Positions 36,101-48,500 of a stretch of 64,000 nucleotides of DNA are shown piece after piece. The position numbers and the translations under genes were made by a program. Every line of letters begins with the position of its first letter. The stretch's first letter is position 1. The stretch covers positions 310,001 through 374,000 of the forward strand of contig JASANH010000959.1 of NCBI GenBank assembly GCA_030248295.1. The letters are read 5' to 3'. This stretch comes from Mesodorylaimus sp. YZB2_4. Taxonomy: Eukaryota; Nematoda; Enoplea; Dorylaimida; Dorylaimidae. The notes under the pieces are model-generated. The model searched no databases and had not been told where the DNA came from. It saw only the letters and a program-made list of their open reading frames with translations.

Positions 36101-39100
36101 ACGAATGACAAAACTCTCATGCCATGCAAGCACTCAATCTGCCCAGGAATTTTTCTATTTGAGTAAATCTTTGAGCCATTTGAGAGAATTGAGAACGATA
36201 GAAGCAATCTGGTTGTTTTCCCTGAAAAAGTTTTAATACAACCTATGAAATGTCTTATTGGAGTGTGATGGCAGTTCTGCGTAATGCTGGCTTTTTAGAT
36301 CACGACACGCCAGTCTCCGTTATGAATTTGGTATGTCTGATTGCCAGTGGCCTGACGTCTACTCACCTAACAGTTACAGCTCTGTATGCCTGTCTGGCTA
36401 CGCTCATGTTTACCTGCTTCCCTGCCGTCTGGCTAGGCAGGGTGATCAGTTATCGTTGTTTGAGTGACTAGTTCGCCCTGTTTTCCTGGCTTGCTTAGGC
36501 TTTGCGTTGTACTTTACTCTCGATTTCATTTTTTTGGATAGCCGCAGCCGCAGCCGCCGATTTCATTTTTGCTAGATTACAAATTGGCGTAAAAGTAAAA
36601 CGCTGTCGCTTATGCTGAAAGTGCATTTAAGTTTGACTAGAATCTACTCAAGTTTTGAATCCTTGTCAAACCGAAGTTACGAGCCGTAACTGTAGCTGAA
36701 TCTTTTTAGAATTTGTCAGATTGAGCTTTCAAATTGCCGCGGTTTCTAAAAGTAGTATCTGTTTTCGGGTGTTCTAACAATGCTAAAAATAAACAAAACG
36801 CAGCTAAGGATAAGACGAATTTCGTTTCGAATCCGCGAGTTAGAGGTATATTTTGTCATCCTTGAAAAGCCCTGAGGGGCCGGATAGTACAATTTTGTAC
36901 GATAGGGGAGACAGGGTCAAGCAAAATACGCCATCATTTATGCACGATATTCTAACTTCCAATTTACGCCTTCAGACTGCAAACTGCTGACAGCAACGCT
37001 AACAAACGGTCCTGTATTTGGTCCCAAACCCATACACACACCAAGACTTAGCGGGTCTTTGGGTTGGGTTTGGGTGTTATGTCCGTAAGAATAGCATACT
37101 GCAGTGGCTTCTCATCGTCAGCTCCTGCTCTGGGTGAAAGAGTTTTCATCTCCTCTATCTGAGTGAGCCTAGCTGAGGGAACTTGACATAACCGATAACT
37201 GTAATTTGTTCCTAATCGTAAGTGAAAAAGAAAGCTCTGCTTCAAACCCGTCTGGCCAACTGGTCAGCAGTGGTCAAGCGCCGAAAGTCTCTCAGATTTT
37301 TGAACTCTCGGGCGAATGCTCGGGAAAACTTCCAGGGCTTTTTGACGTGGCTTTCAGGTTTCGGGTTTTGGGCTCTGTTCGGACTTTTCCACAAAAATAC
37401 GGACAAGGTAAGAAGATTTCGAAAAGTTCGCAGAACCTTAGGCGCTAAGCACTGCTGACCAGTTGGTCAGGCGGGCCCGATATTTTGCGCCTAAAAAAAC
37501 AACAATCATTGAATATGTCGTGTTTGACTTTAACAGGTGACAAGGGTCCCTCTCAAGAGAGGGTTTCTGAAAGACTCGACCCGGGGCTGGCCAGTCGACT
37601 TTTTTGACCCCCTTTTTTATGTACTCACAAAACTGATTATCTTGGCCGAAACAAAATTTTTTTAAAATACCTATACATGGTAGCACATTATAGGTAAAAT
37701 AGGGTCACTTTTGTAAAAAAATCATAACTTGCTTATTTTTTGGCCTAGAACAATTTTTAAAATACAAAAATAACCGCTACATTCTGAGAAATCCGTACTT
37801 CTTTTAAAAATTAGCCTAGCTGTAACCGTTCATGGGATATTCAACAAAAACCGTCCGTGACCAGCCGTGATCAGTCACATAATCGATCATGGGCAAATTA
37901 TTAAACCAGTCCAACCCTGTTTTTTCACTGAAATAGCATCCTGGAGCCTCTATATCACAAAACAGCTCGAAGTTTCACCCTACGACCATAGATTATTGTG
38001 CACATGTGAGATAACTGAACTCCATTTCGGCAATTTTAGCCAAAACTGATCAATAATTTTAGATGTTGATCAGCGCTGATCAGTAATAGCCGATCTTGTA
38101 GCCTCTGAAAAGAGCTTTCGAATGGTTTTTTCTACGTCAAAATTCATTGCGCAAGATATTGAAGAATATTCGGTAGCAGCTCCCACAGAATGCACCTTTT
38201 GAATTTCCCGCCTGCGTGCCGCTTGTGACATTAGAGTGGCTTTGTCTGCTTACTCTGGCAATCAGCAGTAAATTTATAGCCTCTCTTATTTTTCACGAAA
38301 GACAGATGCTTTAGCACAGAATTAGACCGACACGTAGTGGAAAAGTGAAAAGGTTATGAATATACCGATGATTTCCAGTGTAAGCAGCCAATGGGCTGCT
38401 TGCACTGGAATTCTGTGCTAAAGCATCTGTCTTTCGTGAAAAATAAGAGAGGTTATAAATTTACTGCTGATTGCCAGAGTAAGCAGACAAAGCCACTCTA
38501 ATGTCAAAAGCGGCACGCGGGAGGTATATTCAAAAAGTGCATTCTGTGGGCACTCATACCGAATTTGAGTTTTTTTCAATATCTTGCGCAAAATTCAATG
38601 AATTTTGATGTAGAAAAAAACCATTTGAAAGCTCTGTTCAGAGGCTACAAGATAGGCTATAACTGATTAGCGCAGCTTATCAACATCTAAAATTATCGAT
38701 CAGTTTTGGCTAAAATTTCTTAAATGAGGCTCAGTTATCTCACATATGCACAATAACCTATAGTCATAGGGTGCAACTTCGAGCTGTTTTGTGATATAGT
38801 GGCCCTAGTCCTGGTTTAATTTGCCCGTAATCGATTATGTGACTGATCACGGCTGATCACGGACGGTTTATGTTAAATATCTTATAAGCGGTCACAGATA
38901 GCCTAATTTTTTTAGAAAATTTGGATTCCGCAGAATGAAGCGGTCATTTCTGTATTTTTAGAATTGTTCTAGGTCCCAAAAAAGCAAGTTATGATTTTTT
39001 GATAAAAAATGACAACTTTTTACCTATAATGTGCTATATTTCTATGTATGAGCAGTTTAAAAAAATTTTACTTTGGCCAAATAATCACTTTTGAGAGTAC

Positions 39101-41207
39101 TTTCGATTGAGCACATAAAAAAAGGGTCAAAAGTCGGTGGGCCAAGTATATTTCATATTGGTCGAGTCTCTCAGAAACCCTCTCTTAAACTGTTCAAGTC
39201 TCACCTGCAAAAGTGTGGTATCTGAATGGAGAAAAGTCAAGATTTTTGCTTGTCGACCGTTCGCTGCTAGATATGAAAATTTTTTGAAGGAGAAACCGAA
39301 TCATTTCGTGAAATTCAGACAACTGAATCTTTTGAGATTAAGATAAATGTGACTGAAACTGAATCTTTTTTCTGAAACTGTGTCAACGCTAGTAGGAACG
39401 TATCATTGTCTTCTTCACTACAAAAGAACCTTGGATAGTGTCTCCTCGAATTAGCGTTCGACCGGGGCCCCGACCCCGCGGGGTTTTGCCAGCCCCGACC
39501 CCGACCCCGACCCCGAAAAATTATGTTCGGTGTTGGGCTTATAAAATTGTATATTAAATTATGAATTGTTTGCTGACAAGAAGTGCAACCAGAGAATCTT
39601 CTTGAGCTAGCTATACAAAGTATACTCTGACAAGCACTTTTACTGAGAAATACAATCTGCGTGCTATCGGCTACAATAGTCTGCATTTGTATGCTCCAGC
39701 AAATAAGACGGGTGAAGATGAGAAAAATTCTGATGGGGAGGAAAATATGGAGTCTGATCGTGAGCCAGAGGGTGTATCTGATGACGATGACCAATAGGAG
39801 TAACGATAATTCAGTGAAGGAAAAACATATATACGTAGTGTATAACTTAGATTCTTATTTTCATTTGGTATCTATCTGATAAGAAATGCATGATTCCTGT
39901 CTGAAATTTTGTCGTTATTTCTGGGGAGATCAGTGACATCGACTAAAAGTATTCTGCACAAACCCAATAACCACCCCCGACCCCGACAACGACTTCGGAA
40001 ATAGTTGACCCCGGTCGAACGCTACCTCGAATTGAGCGTAGTAGCGCCTGAAGGCACTTCTTTTGTGCTCCTTATTTGGTGTACGCCCATATCTATAGCA
40101 GATCAGGCAGCAATCAAGTCAAAAACATATATGCTCAATATTTTGCCCAGTGTCCGCTAATAACTTCGAAAGGTTTTACAAAACATCCGATTTATCTGGC
40201 CAACCCACCTGTGAAATGTGATTTGTGCTTTCCGTTGACCAAGATCTTTTTTGCGTCTTTGTCTGGGCTTTTGCAATTTTGTAGGTATTGCTTCAATAAA
40301 ATGCCGTCCCACGCAGTTGCTGTGACCAGTACGACAACCAAGAATACACATCCTGCTCTAAAATGACAAAGCCATTTTCTTTCTTGATTAACGCGCTCCT
40401 CGCTCACTTACACTGCGAATATGGCCGAGTAGTCCTGCATGAAGTTCGGCAGACGCTCGCCGCATTGCACAGAAACCTTTTTCACTTGGCTCAATTTGGA
40501 GACTGTAAGTATTCCAGTCTAAAAATGATGTCAAGCATACTCGTCCCGTCCTTACCCGCATGGCGTATGTCTTGACCGTTGCAGGAATCAGGGACGCATA
40601 GTCCTAACTGAATCTTATCGAGCCACCCAGCTGGAATCATAGCTGTACAATATCTGCCCATGAATTTTCTCGAACTGTTCGAAGGAACGTTTCGAATTGC
40701 CAAGCACTCGGAATAGGAGCCCAGCCAGAATTTGTTACCGAAACCAACGGCTGCTGGTCGACGACCCTGAGCATCCATCACTGAAAAAATTGAGTCAAAG
40801 TCTCCTGCGAGATAAGGCAAGAATACTTACAATATTTGACCCAGCTATACTCATTGATACAGGTGTTACTGGCACAAGTGGCCAGCATTGCCCAAGCATT
40901 TTGCACTGTCTCGAGACCGTGGGTGCATTCAGCACTGATATTCAATGCCCGCAGAATGGAGGCCGTTTTGTTCGTGAGTAACCCACTGACCGCACTCTAT
41001 CAGATCATAAACACCATGTATGGCGGTACTTGAAGTCATCCGTTATCTTACCACAATCAATTCAGCCTCGGCAACGCCCTGCACGTCGATAGGAATAGTC
41101 GAAATTTTGACATCGCCGACAAATAAAGAGCTCTGATTTCTATCTGCCCCTTCGACAATGCGGGGTAGATAGAAGCAAAGAGTCAAGAGAATTAGTTGCC
41201 TTCGCAT
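33144..41207 (-). CDS. NRF-6-type membrane acyltransferase, copy C (14 exons)
   Basis: Exons in transcript order: 41052-41207, 40831-40996, 40556-40780, 40412-40502, 40209-40357, 36057-36221, 35909-35999, 35749-35847, 35290-35532, 34728-34853, 33828-33966, 33594-33768, 33389-33534 and 33144-33332. All are in phase, giving 719 residues. Domain order is as in copy B: signal peptide (MRRQLILLTLCFYLP), NRF domain (GRYCTAMIP; LGLCVPDSC), a membrane segment in exon 5, then acyltransferase-3 (ECLHGMRVLSFVWIVLFHS; WYLANEFQYFL). An alternative in-frame Met lies upstream, but the Met at 41207 fits the other copies and the signal peptide. Intron 5 is about 4 kb and holds a family F MITE, the 1.6 kb palindrome and a hAT-like MITE. 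Intron 9 holds a GATC-rich repeat. Exons 1-4 and part of exon 5 are almost identical to copy D, whereas exons 6-14 differ more. Confidence 0.9.
34885..35275. repeat. GATC-rich repeat in intron 9 of NRF copy C
   Basis: Clusters of GATCGG/CCGATC-type words lie at both ends (34905-34975 and 35210-35265). They resemble those inside the TIRs of the element at 21341-23055. No coding content and no clear borders are seen. Confidence 0.5.
37170..37550. mobile_element. Foldback MITE, family F (copy 3), in intron 5 of NRF copy C
   Basis: The inverted arms carry CTGGCCAACTGGTCAGCAG and CTGCTGACCAGTTGGTCAG, as in 26326-26760. Its right end abuts the large palindrome at 37555. Borders are approximate. 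Confidence 0.78.
37555..39186. mobile_element. 1.6 kb near-palindromic foldback element in intron 5 of NRF copy C
   Basis: The left end AAGAGAGGGTTTCTG and right end CAGAAACCCTCTCTT are exact complements. Inverted similarity continues for roughly 780 bases on each side to a centre near 38389 (CCAGTGTAAGCAGC / GCTGCTTGCACTGG). About 50 bases near the centre are unmatched on the left side. There is no open frame of note. The transcript of copy C would contain a very long hairpin here. Sequence on both sides matches a continuous stretch at 31775-32430, showing an insertion. Confidence 0.9.
39452..40024. mobile_element. 573-bp hAT-like MITE with 8-bp target duplication
   Basis: A 16-bp perfect inverted repeat, TAGCGTTCGACCGGGG, marks both ends. 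The flanking octamer CCTCGAAT is duplicated (39444-39451 and 40025-40032). TAGNG ends and 8-bp duplications are hallmarks of the hAT superfamily. CCCCGA repeats lie just inside both ends. No transposase is encoded. It lies in intron 5 of NRF copy C. Confidence 0.88.
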
Positions 41208-42115
41208 CTTCGTGAAATGCGCCTTAAAAAACGTCAACTGGCTCCCGTTGAGGGGCACCCTTTTTTGGGCTATACCGCGTGGGGAACGAATGTTCTCGCG
41301 AAAGAATGTGTGCAGACAGTGCGCAGAGTATTTCATTTTAACTATTTATGGTTTCGATGTCTAGCATGATGAAGATCCTGTTCCACACTTTGTTTCGCAC
41401 AGTCATTGTAATGCGTAGAGATCAAACAGACGTCCGTATCCTGTGTCTACTGTCATCACACCTCCACTGTACCGGCAGTCGTCAACGTCCACTACGTAGT
41501 CCGCAAAGACAGACTTATGAAATTACATATCGCGAGAAAAATTCTAACCGCCCGTCCTAATTCTAACCGAACGTCCTATAAATTACTCTAACCACGTGCT
41601 AGTTTATCTCTTGACGCATCTTCGCTGATATTATGCGCTTTCGTCTGTGCAGCCAGTTGCGCCAGCTGTACTTCAAATATCTCCAATAAAATTGGGTCTC
41701 GAGCCACGATCGGTGGTAAATTTCGCAGATATGGCCGCACTAAACGGGCGGAGCGGGGACTAACAGTCACACAGCGCCTTCAGTTAACGTGCTGCGCACT
41801 GCTGTACAGTACACTCTAGGTAGTGTTCGACTGACCGATTGAAGGTACAGTAGCTGTGCTCGCAAAGAGGGGCAGATTCAAATATTCTTTGAAATAAGGT
41901 ATACATATATGTCTGATAATTCCTGGTATGCACTACAATGCTTCCTCGAGAAGAAAACCTAAGAAACATTTGTACGAAGACTTTTGGGACACCGTGTATA
42001 GAGCTGGCGTTGGGAGAGGCAAGAGGCCATCGATAAAGGTCGACAGCACAAAATCTCGATTTTTACCCCCCCCCCCCTCCCCCTGACCGCGTGCCGACAA
42101 CTTTTTCTGTAATGG
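40300..42115. repeat. Segmental duplication, copy C side (pairs with 50276-52630)
   Basis: From within exon 5 of copy C through exons 4-1, the 5' flank and about 900 bases beyond, the sequence matches 50276-52630 with few differences. The site of the 516-bp foldback element in the D side is unoccupied here (GTTAACGT at 41783-41790). The match ends in a C-rich element end near 42100. Confidence 0.88.
41588..41770 (-). other. Possible terminal exon or small ORF, copy C flank
   Basis: A 60-codon open stretch ending in a stop is shared with 51546-51728. The translation (…PYLRNLPPIVARDPILLEI…) looks protein-like but there is no ATG. An acceptor-like TGTTAG precedes it, so it could be a last exon of an otherwise lost gene. 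Function is unknown. The two copies are too recent for conservation to be evidence of coding. Confidence 0.25.
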
Positions 42116-42561
42116 TGTGCGCCGAGAACGATTGCTCGCTCGAATGACTGCAGAAGAGAGTTGCATTTCGACCATTTCCGGTTTTGATGTCAAGATCCTG
42201 CTGCTTACTGACGCTCAATTCAGGTTATGCAGAGACATCAAACATCATTTCCTATGCACACTTACAGTATCACGTTCGCGCTATTCCGACAATCAAAATA
42301 CAGTGCCTGCGCAAAGACAGACTTTTGACATTGATTGATGCTGCATGAAAAATACTCCCCATCCTTAAAATTACTCCTCTATAGCAGAAGTATGGCTTTG
42401 ATGGATCGTCGCTGCCGCCTACGCGCTGTTCAGGCGCCAGGGGCGCAGTTGTTTTCGTAGTTCCATACGTTTGCAATTCAAGAATACGGGGCGAAAGACA
42501 CAATCGAGGGTTTTTATAAACCAGGGAAACAAGTATCGCCAGAGCAACAAGTACAAGTATT
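41771..42561. other. Flank of NRF copy C, remainder of the duplication and unassigned sequence
   Basis: Up to about 42115 this matches the region right of NRF copy D. A C-run with GACCGCGTGCCGAC near 42065-42100 is the end of the element seen whole at 52537-53960. From 42116 to 42561 I see nothing I can support. Confidence 0.4.
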
Positions 42562-43306
42562 TCTAAAAAATCTGTTATCAGACAACAAAAAGGTCAGCCC
42601 AGCCACCCTACTCTAACCAAATGCAAGGCGAGACGAGGTCAGCTGAGCTCCCTCAGCGGCACATGTTTGAGTGGGTTGTACTTATCTAGACGTGATATAT
42701 CCACGTTTATGCTACGTCCAGGGTGAGGTTCTCGCGTCGTACTCCCACACTCACACATAGTGCATGCCTGTGTGATGTACTTGGTGCATGGGTTCGACTC
42801 CCTGCGGGATTTTATGTTATCTGTTTTTCAACAAAGGCCAATACCCTCATGAATATACTTGTTCGTTTTCTGGAGTAAGTTCGGAAGATTGTGGTTTTGG
42901 AATACGATTGCCTTTTTTTACCTTGAACTTACTAGGGAAACAGTGAGGACTTGCTGCAGTACGGTTCTGCCGTGACAGCACGAGTACTGAATGTGTAGCA
43001 CCTACCCAGTGACACTAAAATAGAAGTTCAGCTTCTGTGGAGCCAGCATGCTTGCCAGTTTTAGGCGTACAACATTCTGCAATAGAACTAACGACCATCG
43101 GCACTTGTGTTTCCATCTCTCTATTGCCTGAATTATTAGGGGACACCTTATTGCACTTTTTATTAGTGACAGTAAAGCAATTCTGTTTGACCACAATTTT
43201 TCTACAAACGCCGCCGAGGGAGCCCAGCCAACCTCGTTTGCCTCGCATGTGGTTGGAGTAGGGTGGCTGGGAACCTTTTTGTTGTCTCATGTCAGATTTT
43301 TTTAGA
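42562..43306. mobile_element. 745-bp TIR element of interspersed repeat 2
   Basis: The ends are inverted copies over about 75 bases, starting TCTAAAAAA(A)TCTG and including GACAACAAAAAGGT and CAGCCACCCTACTC. The left 250 bases match the repeat at 11745-11936 and carry a B-box-like GGGTTCGACTCCC near 42789. No transposase is seen. Confidence 0.7.
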
Positions 43307-45591
43307 AATACCAGCACTTTTTAGCACCCACATTCGGGTTGTAAATTCAGAATAGACAGAAGAAATTTGTCGTCTAGTCCCTCCTGAGCTGACGCAAATT
43401 TCGTACAAAGAAGGTTGCCACGTTATGCTCTGTCACTGTAGCCTACTGCGCATAAGTTCCAAAGTGGCTGGGCTAAACAGGCAGCTGATGAGGCTGTTGA
43501 TAGGCAGGGGGTTTTCATGCTGTTGAAGCACTCCATTGCCGCTTGTGCCAGCAAAAAAAACCAACATTCAAGTTATTTTCTGGCGGCAAGTGGCCTCAAT
43601 TTCCGCAGCAAGCATTCTTTGCTACAGAGAATGTGCAGTAGATCGCATGCAGATTTTTCAAGAATTTGGGGCTAAGAAATCAAAACAATAAATAGTAAGC
43701 CAACTAATCTACCAAAGTGAAGTAAAAAATGCATCCAAACTGAACAGAACAGAGCACTTGTCTCGGCCAGTAATTTTAATGAAGGGTAATTACGGCTAAC
43801 AGAAACAGCCCTTCAGCTGCACGGATAATAAAAATATCCCGCCTTCTGGTGGTATGTGTGAAAATCCAGTTTTTTGAGAACAAAAAATTAATTAGCTCGA
43901 ATCTTAAAATCACACCCTCAAAAGAATAATTCCCGCCATGAGAGCTTTCAGAAAAACCAACTCTTTTGTCCGTAGCTTCAGTGGCTATTGCTGTGCGTCG
44001 TCATCTCCAGAACAGCAAAACGTGCATTTTGGATCTCGAGAACGGCTACGCCATTTCCAACAAAACTTTGCACGATTATTGGCCATGGCGAACATAGCAC
44101 ATCCCCAAAATGTTGTGCATTTTTGTTGATTTCTTGTCAAGTACCTACCGTGTACCTACCGGTCAGAAGTCAGAACCTACCGTGCCTGTTGATACATATA
44201 GTTACAATTATTGTGTCACAACGGGCGTGGCGCTGACAAGAAATACAGTACCTACGTTACATTTTACTTTTTCAGTTTGCGTGCTGTCTACTAGAGCTGA
44301 TGTGGGGCCAGGACAATTACGTTTATTACTGGTACAATTATTTCTTCTAGCTCCATTCTGGCAAGCTCTGAAAGATTGATAAATGCGAAAACCCCTAACC
44401 CACAATTTCGGACTCAGAACGGCTTTCGACTGCGATGGAAAATGTCTTCTAAAATTGTCGATCAGTTTTTATGAGTATAGTTTCATTCGAGATGGCGACA
44501 CATCTGGTAGAGTATTACCCTGTCGTTTTGCGGACCACAAGGAGCCACAAGAAAAAGGGGACATTTTGAATGTTTCGATAAAAAGCACGTTTATCAAAAG
44601 CACAGAATAGGTGATGGACACGTGCAGTGCTAAGGTTTAATACTTAAGCTAGCTTCATCGGTTCTGTCGTCTGTCGAATTGTGTAAGACGAATGATATGC
44701 AAGTTTGGGTTAGAAAGTTATAATGATCGATTTGAAGTATAATGTACGTAATTTATGACGGACTGTTATAAGTGCTCATGAGAGTCGGCTATATCCGTAT
44801 GATTGAGACAAGAAGAAATGTCGTGGGACGAATTTCGGGACGGTAGCGCTTGGTCGTGGGACCAGATCCAATGATAGTGGGAGCGAAATATGGATGATAG
44901 TGCTATTTTCAATGAGAGAAGATCAAAGAATGCGCGAACTTATAATGGCGCACTACTTACTCCATGTGCCATCACTTCTTTATATGTCATAGGCGCAAAC
45001 ACTGTGCTCGTTTCGCCCTCTGAAGGAATTGTTCCTCTCGCGACCCCCCAAAAAAAGCGCCAGTAATATCGACTACTTAGATTTCAGTCCCTTTTAATCA
45101 TTTCATCTACTGTAATTCCCACCAGAAATATGAGCCACGACATCAGCAACTACATTTATCATTCTGTTTTGATGTGTAACTTTGCATATTTCAGATTATG
45201 ATTGGTTACAGAGCAGGCAGTTTGATAAAATCAGATTTCCTGCCGATGCGTAGGTCAAATTGCGCGTTACTCATAACACTGATGGCCGCTGTCTCACGTA
45301 CAAGATTTTTTTGCTACTTTGCACGCAGTGGTCGTTAGGCAGGTTTTACTGCCCACGTTCTGTTTCGATTTCGAAATTTTTTTTTCTGACAATTCAGCAT
45401 GAATTCTGATTAGTAGCGCACTATAGCAAGATGTAAAACAGTGCCCGCGGTAAATAAAAAGATAGATTTTACATTGCCGTCTCTAATAATTTTTATTTGA
45501 ACAATGCGCATGAACTAAAAACCTACGACCTGAAACACAAGTTCTGAGAACGAAGCGTGTAGTAAAAGAAATAAATCTATGAATATACTGA
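43307..45591. other. Gene-free interval left of NRF copy D
   Basis: I see no supported gene. Short CCTACCG-type words recur at 44145-44180. The remaining open frames are short and unlike proteins. Confidence 0.4.
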
Positions 45592-48500
45592 TTACAAGTC
45601 TCCAAAATTTTCCTCACTTTTTCCTTCCCTTATCGTCAGATTTTCTCTCCTTACTGTCTTCTTTGTTCTCTCAGTGTTATTCTGAAAGAAAATCTTGTCA
45701 ATTTCCAGGGATGGCAGCTCTACGCCCAGATGCAATAATATCGCCAAGGGAAATGTCAATGCCAGACATTTTATTGACGAAAACGCCTGAAAGAATTCGA
45801 TTTTCTGATCTTCATCAGGTTACGCAATCCTTCGCCTTACCAGGGTCCAGTTAGAATCATAATGAGGAGGCCGCTCGCCGCTATTGAATATGAACATGTA
45901 GCACGGATAATGAACTAAATATGCGCAATATGACAACTGGGTGAGAAACCGAAAGCCTTTCCACGACAAAAATTTATTGACCCAACCTGATAACCAATAT
46001 AATTTCTGTAGAAAGCATAAGTAATGTATTTAGCCAAGTGCTTAACTTACGGGCATTTCCTGTTGAGCAGGCGCAGATGACCCAAACAACGCAGACCGCA
46101 AAAGCCATTCTTATGGAGCCAGAATATACCCCATTTACTACAGGATGCATGGCGGGTGTCCAATAGGGTAGCATAATTAAAACAGCGACGACCAGAAGAA
46201 ATGACCAGCAGATTAACTTTCCAATCTGAAGAATTCGACATAATGAACCTTAGCCTGCAGCATATTCATTATTTTAATTTTTTGCTCACCGTTTTGCAGG
46301 CTATCATCTTGCGTTTATTTTTATTCACAATCAACATTCGCCCTATTATCAACCCGAGAATATACGGGCCGCTGCGAAGATATGGGCTCATGTATGTTGC
46401 GAAACTCTTCGCAAAGTCTTGATCGTGACTAAAACAAAACATTCTTTGGTACATAGCTGCCAGAAGGCGAGACCTACATCCTTGCACAAATGTAATCTGA
46501 ATCTGACCATCCAGCTCGTAAAAACCTGCCTATCGAATGATTAGGGAAAAATTTCCAGCTGAGACTTGCAAAGCTCGCGTACTTAAAACCAAAGTAAACA
46601 CAGTCCACAACCCCATCATCTCACACAGGTTTGTTGATATGCTTGTCATACTACAGTAGTTGTGAAAAAACGGACTTTCTCTAGCATGAAGCAGATTTTG
46701 AATAACGGCATCAGCGCTCAGTAGGCCATTAGTACAGGTGCTGTAAAATGGATGAAAAGTGTTGGATATCTGGCCAATAAGTGGAGGTTTAACAAAAGTG
46801 ATCGCACAGTACAGCATTTTGTGGGCACATTGAGCAAAGTTCAAAAGCACAATCATTGGATTTTTCAGAAATCAGCTACAACCATGTGCTAAGCTCCTAA
46901 TGGAAAACGCCTTTGAATTTACTTGATTTGATTGAGATTTACACTGAGACTGTGGCTTATCTGACTAAGCCATAAAGGGGCCATCCATAAAGGTCGACCG
47001 CAGCCTAGGGGGGGAGGAGGGGGGGTTGGCAAAAATTGGTCAGCTGCGGTCGGGGGAGGGGGAGGGGTAGCGGCCAATGGTCGATTGCAGCAAATTTTTA
47101 GACTTTTGATGACAAAAAAACACCTTATATCTTCACCAGTAGTGCGCGTTCAAACCTTCAAAACTTTTTTTCTTCTCTACTCCTAGGTCGTTCATTCTCG
47201 ATAATGTAATTTCGGCTTCATCAGGACTCTTATTCCCAACTTGAATGGCATCTGATCCGATGGGGAAAAGTTGGGAGGCGATGGCCAAGCTGATTTAGGC
47301 GTTGATCCGCCTTTCTGGCCCGCAACCCTGACTGGGAGGCCGAGGTTCTATTCCGACGGAGGACGGCAGTTTAGTAGCTCGTCGCTGGCTTTGGACACCT
47401 GTCTCCGGGCGACACCACGTTACTGTCAAACGGCGGACGCCCACCCAAGGAGTAGAGAATTGGGAAACTGTCTTCAAACACCGGTCAAGATGGTTCCCAG
47501 CTAAGTCAAGCCTAAGCCCCTTCTCACCCAGGATGCCCTCGTGTGGAGGTGCTCCTAGTGAAGACACAGGGAACCAGCCATGAGAGCTGGACCCTTCCAG
47601 GGGATAGGTCGGGATCACCTTTTTCCAGGATCAGGATCAGGGCAAGTCCGATCGGGATCGGGATTTTTTGTTTGAGGTCGAGCAATTTGCACGCACGAAG
47701 GAGATGAGTCTATTTTCCAGACTAAAGCTCACTTTAGTCATGCAGGTTTTTTATCAGGTCGAGTTTCAGTCATTATAAATAAGCTGAAATTGATGAGTAC
47801 CGTATTTCCTCGAACTTCTCCCCGCGGGAGAAATTTTTTCAAATGGGTCCCAGACGGGGGGGGAGAATAAAAGAGGGGTGAGGATTTCAAGAGGGGGGAA
47901 CATAAAGTTCAATCGGGGTCTAGACAGGGGAGAATAACCGGGGGGGGGGGGAGGATTTCGAGGAAATACGGTACATTCGCAGTTTCGATACGCGTCTCGC
48001 AAGGTCAGCCTAGGCTAAGTGAAATCAGTATTGCTATCATTGTCGATTTGAGCCGATGTTGCTGTTGCCTCTTCATCTCTACTGCTTTTATGCCAGATAT
48101 GATGGATCAGAGTGTACCTGCCATGCTTATGCATATCATAATTATTAGCAGAATCCCGATGCCTCAATGTCAGGATCAGGATTGGGATCCCATCCCTCCC
48201 TCACAGCCGCGCTTATCATATCACGACTGCTTGCCAGCTATATGATTGGAAGTCCCGTAGAGAACTGAGCCGGTGCGGCCCAACCCGCAAAACTTTAGAG
48301 AAAAGTTGTGGGAAAAGTTTGTAGAGGCTTTTACAAAATAGAAATCCGCTCCCTAAATCAAAAACGTCTTGTCTTCGAAGGAGATGGCATCTTGTCGAGC
48401 TCAAGAAAGCATAAGACGAAACATTTCACGAAGCTGCGCTTGGAAGGGGGGGAGGGGGTCTGACTGAAGTGGTCGACCATTTTTGAGGGGGGTTCGCGAT

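Noticed and set aside
37555..39186. A pair of divergent genes or a CRISPR-like array
   Set aside because: The arms are non-coding inverted copies of one sequence, without regular spacers.
40363..41033. Plus-strand open frames opposite NRF copies C and D (also 50360-51009)
   Set aside because: They are antisense shadows of NRF exons 1-4, repeated only because those exons are duplicated.
47295..47618. 107-codon open frame in element G
   Set aside because: It covers the tRNA-like block and decays in the second copy; not a transposase.
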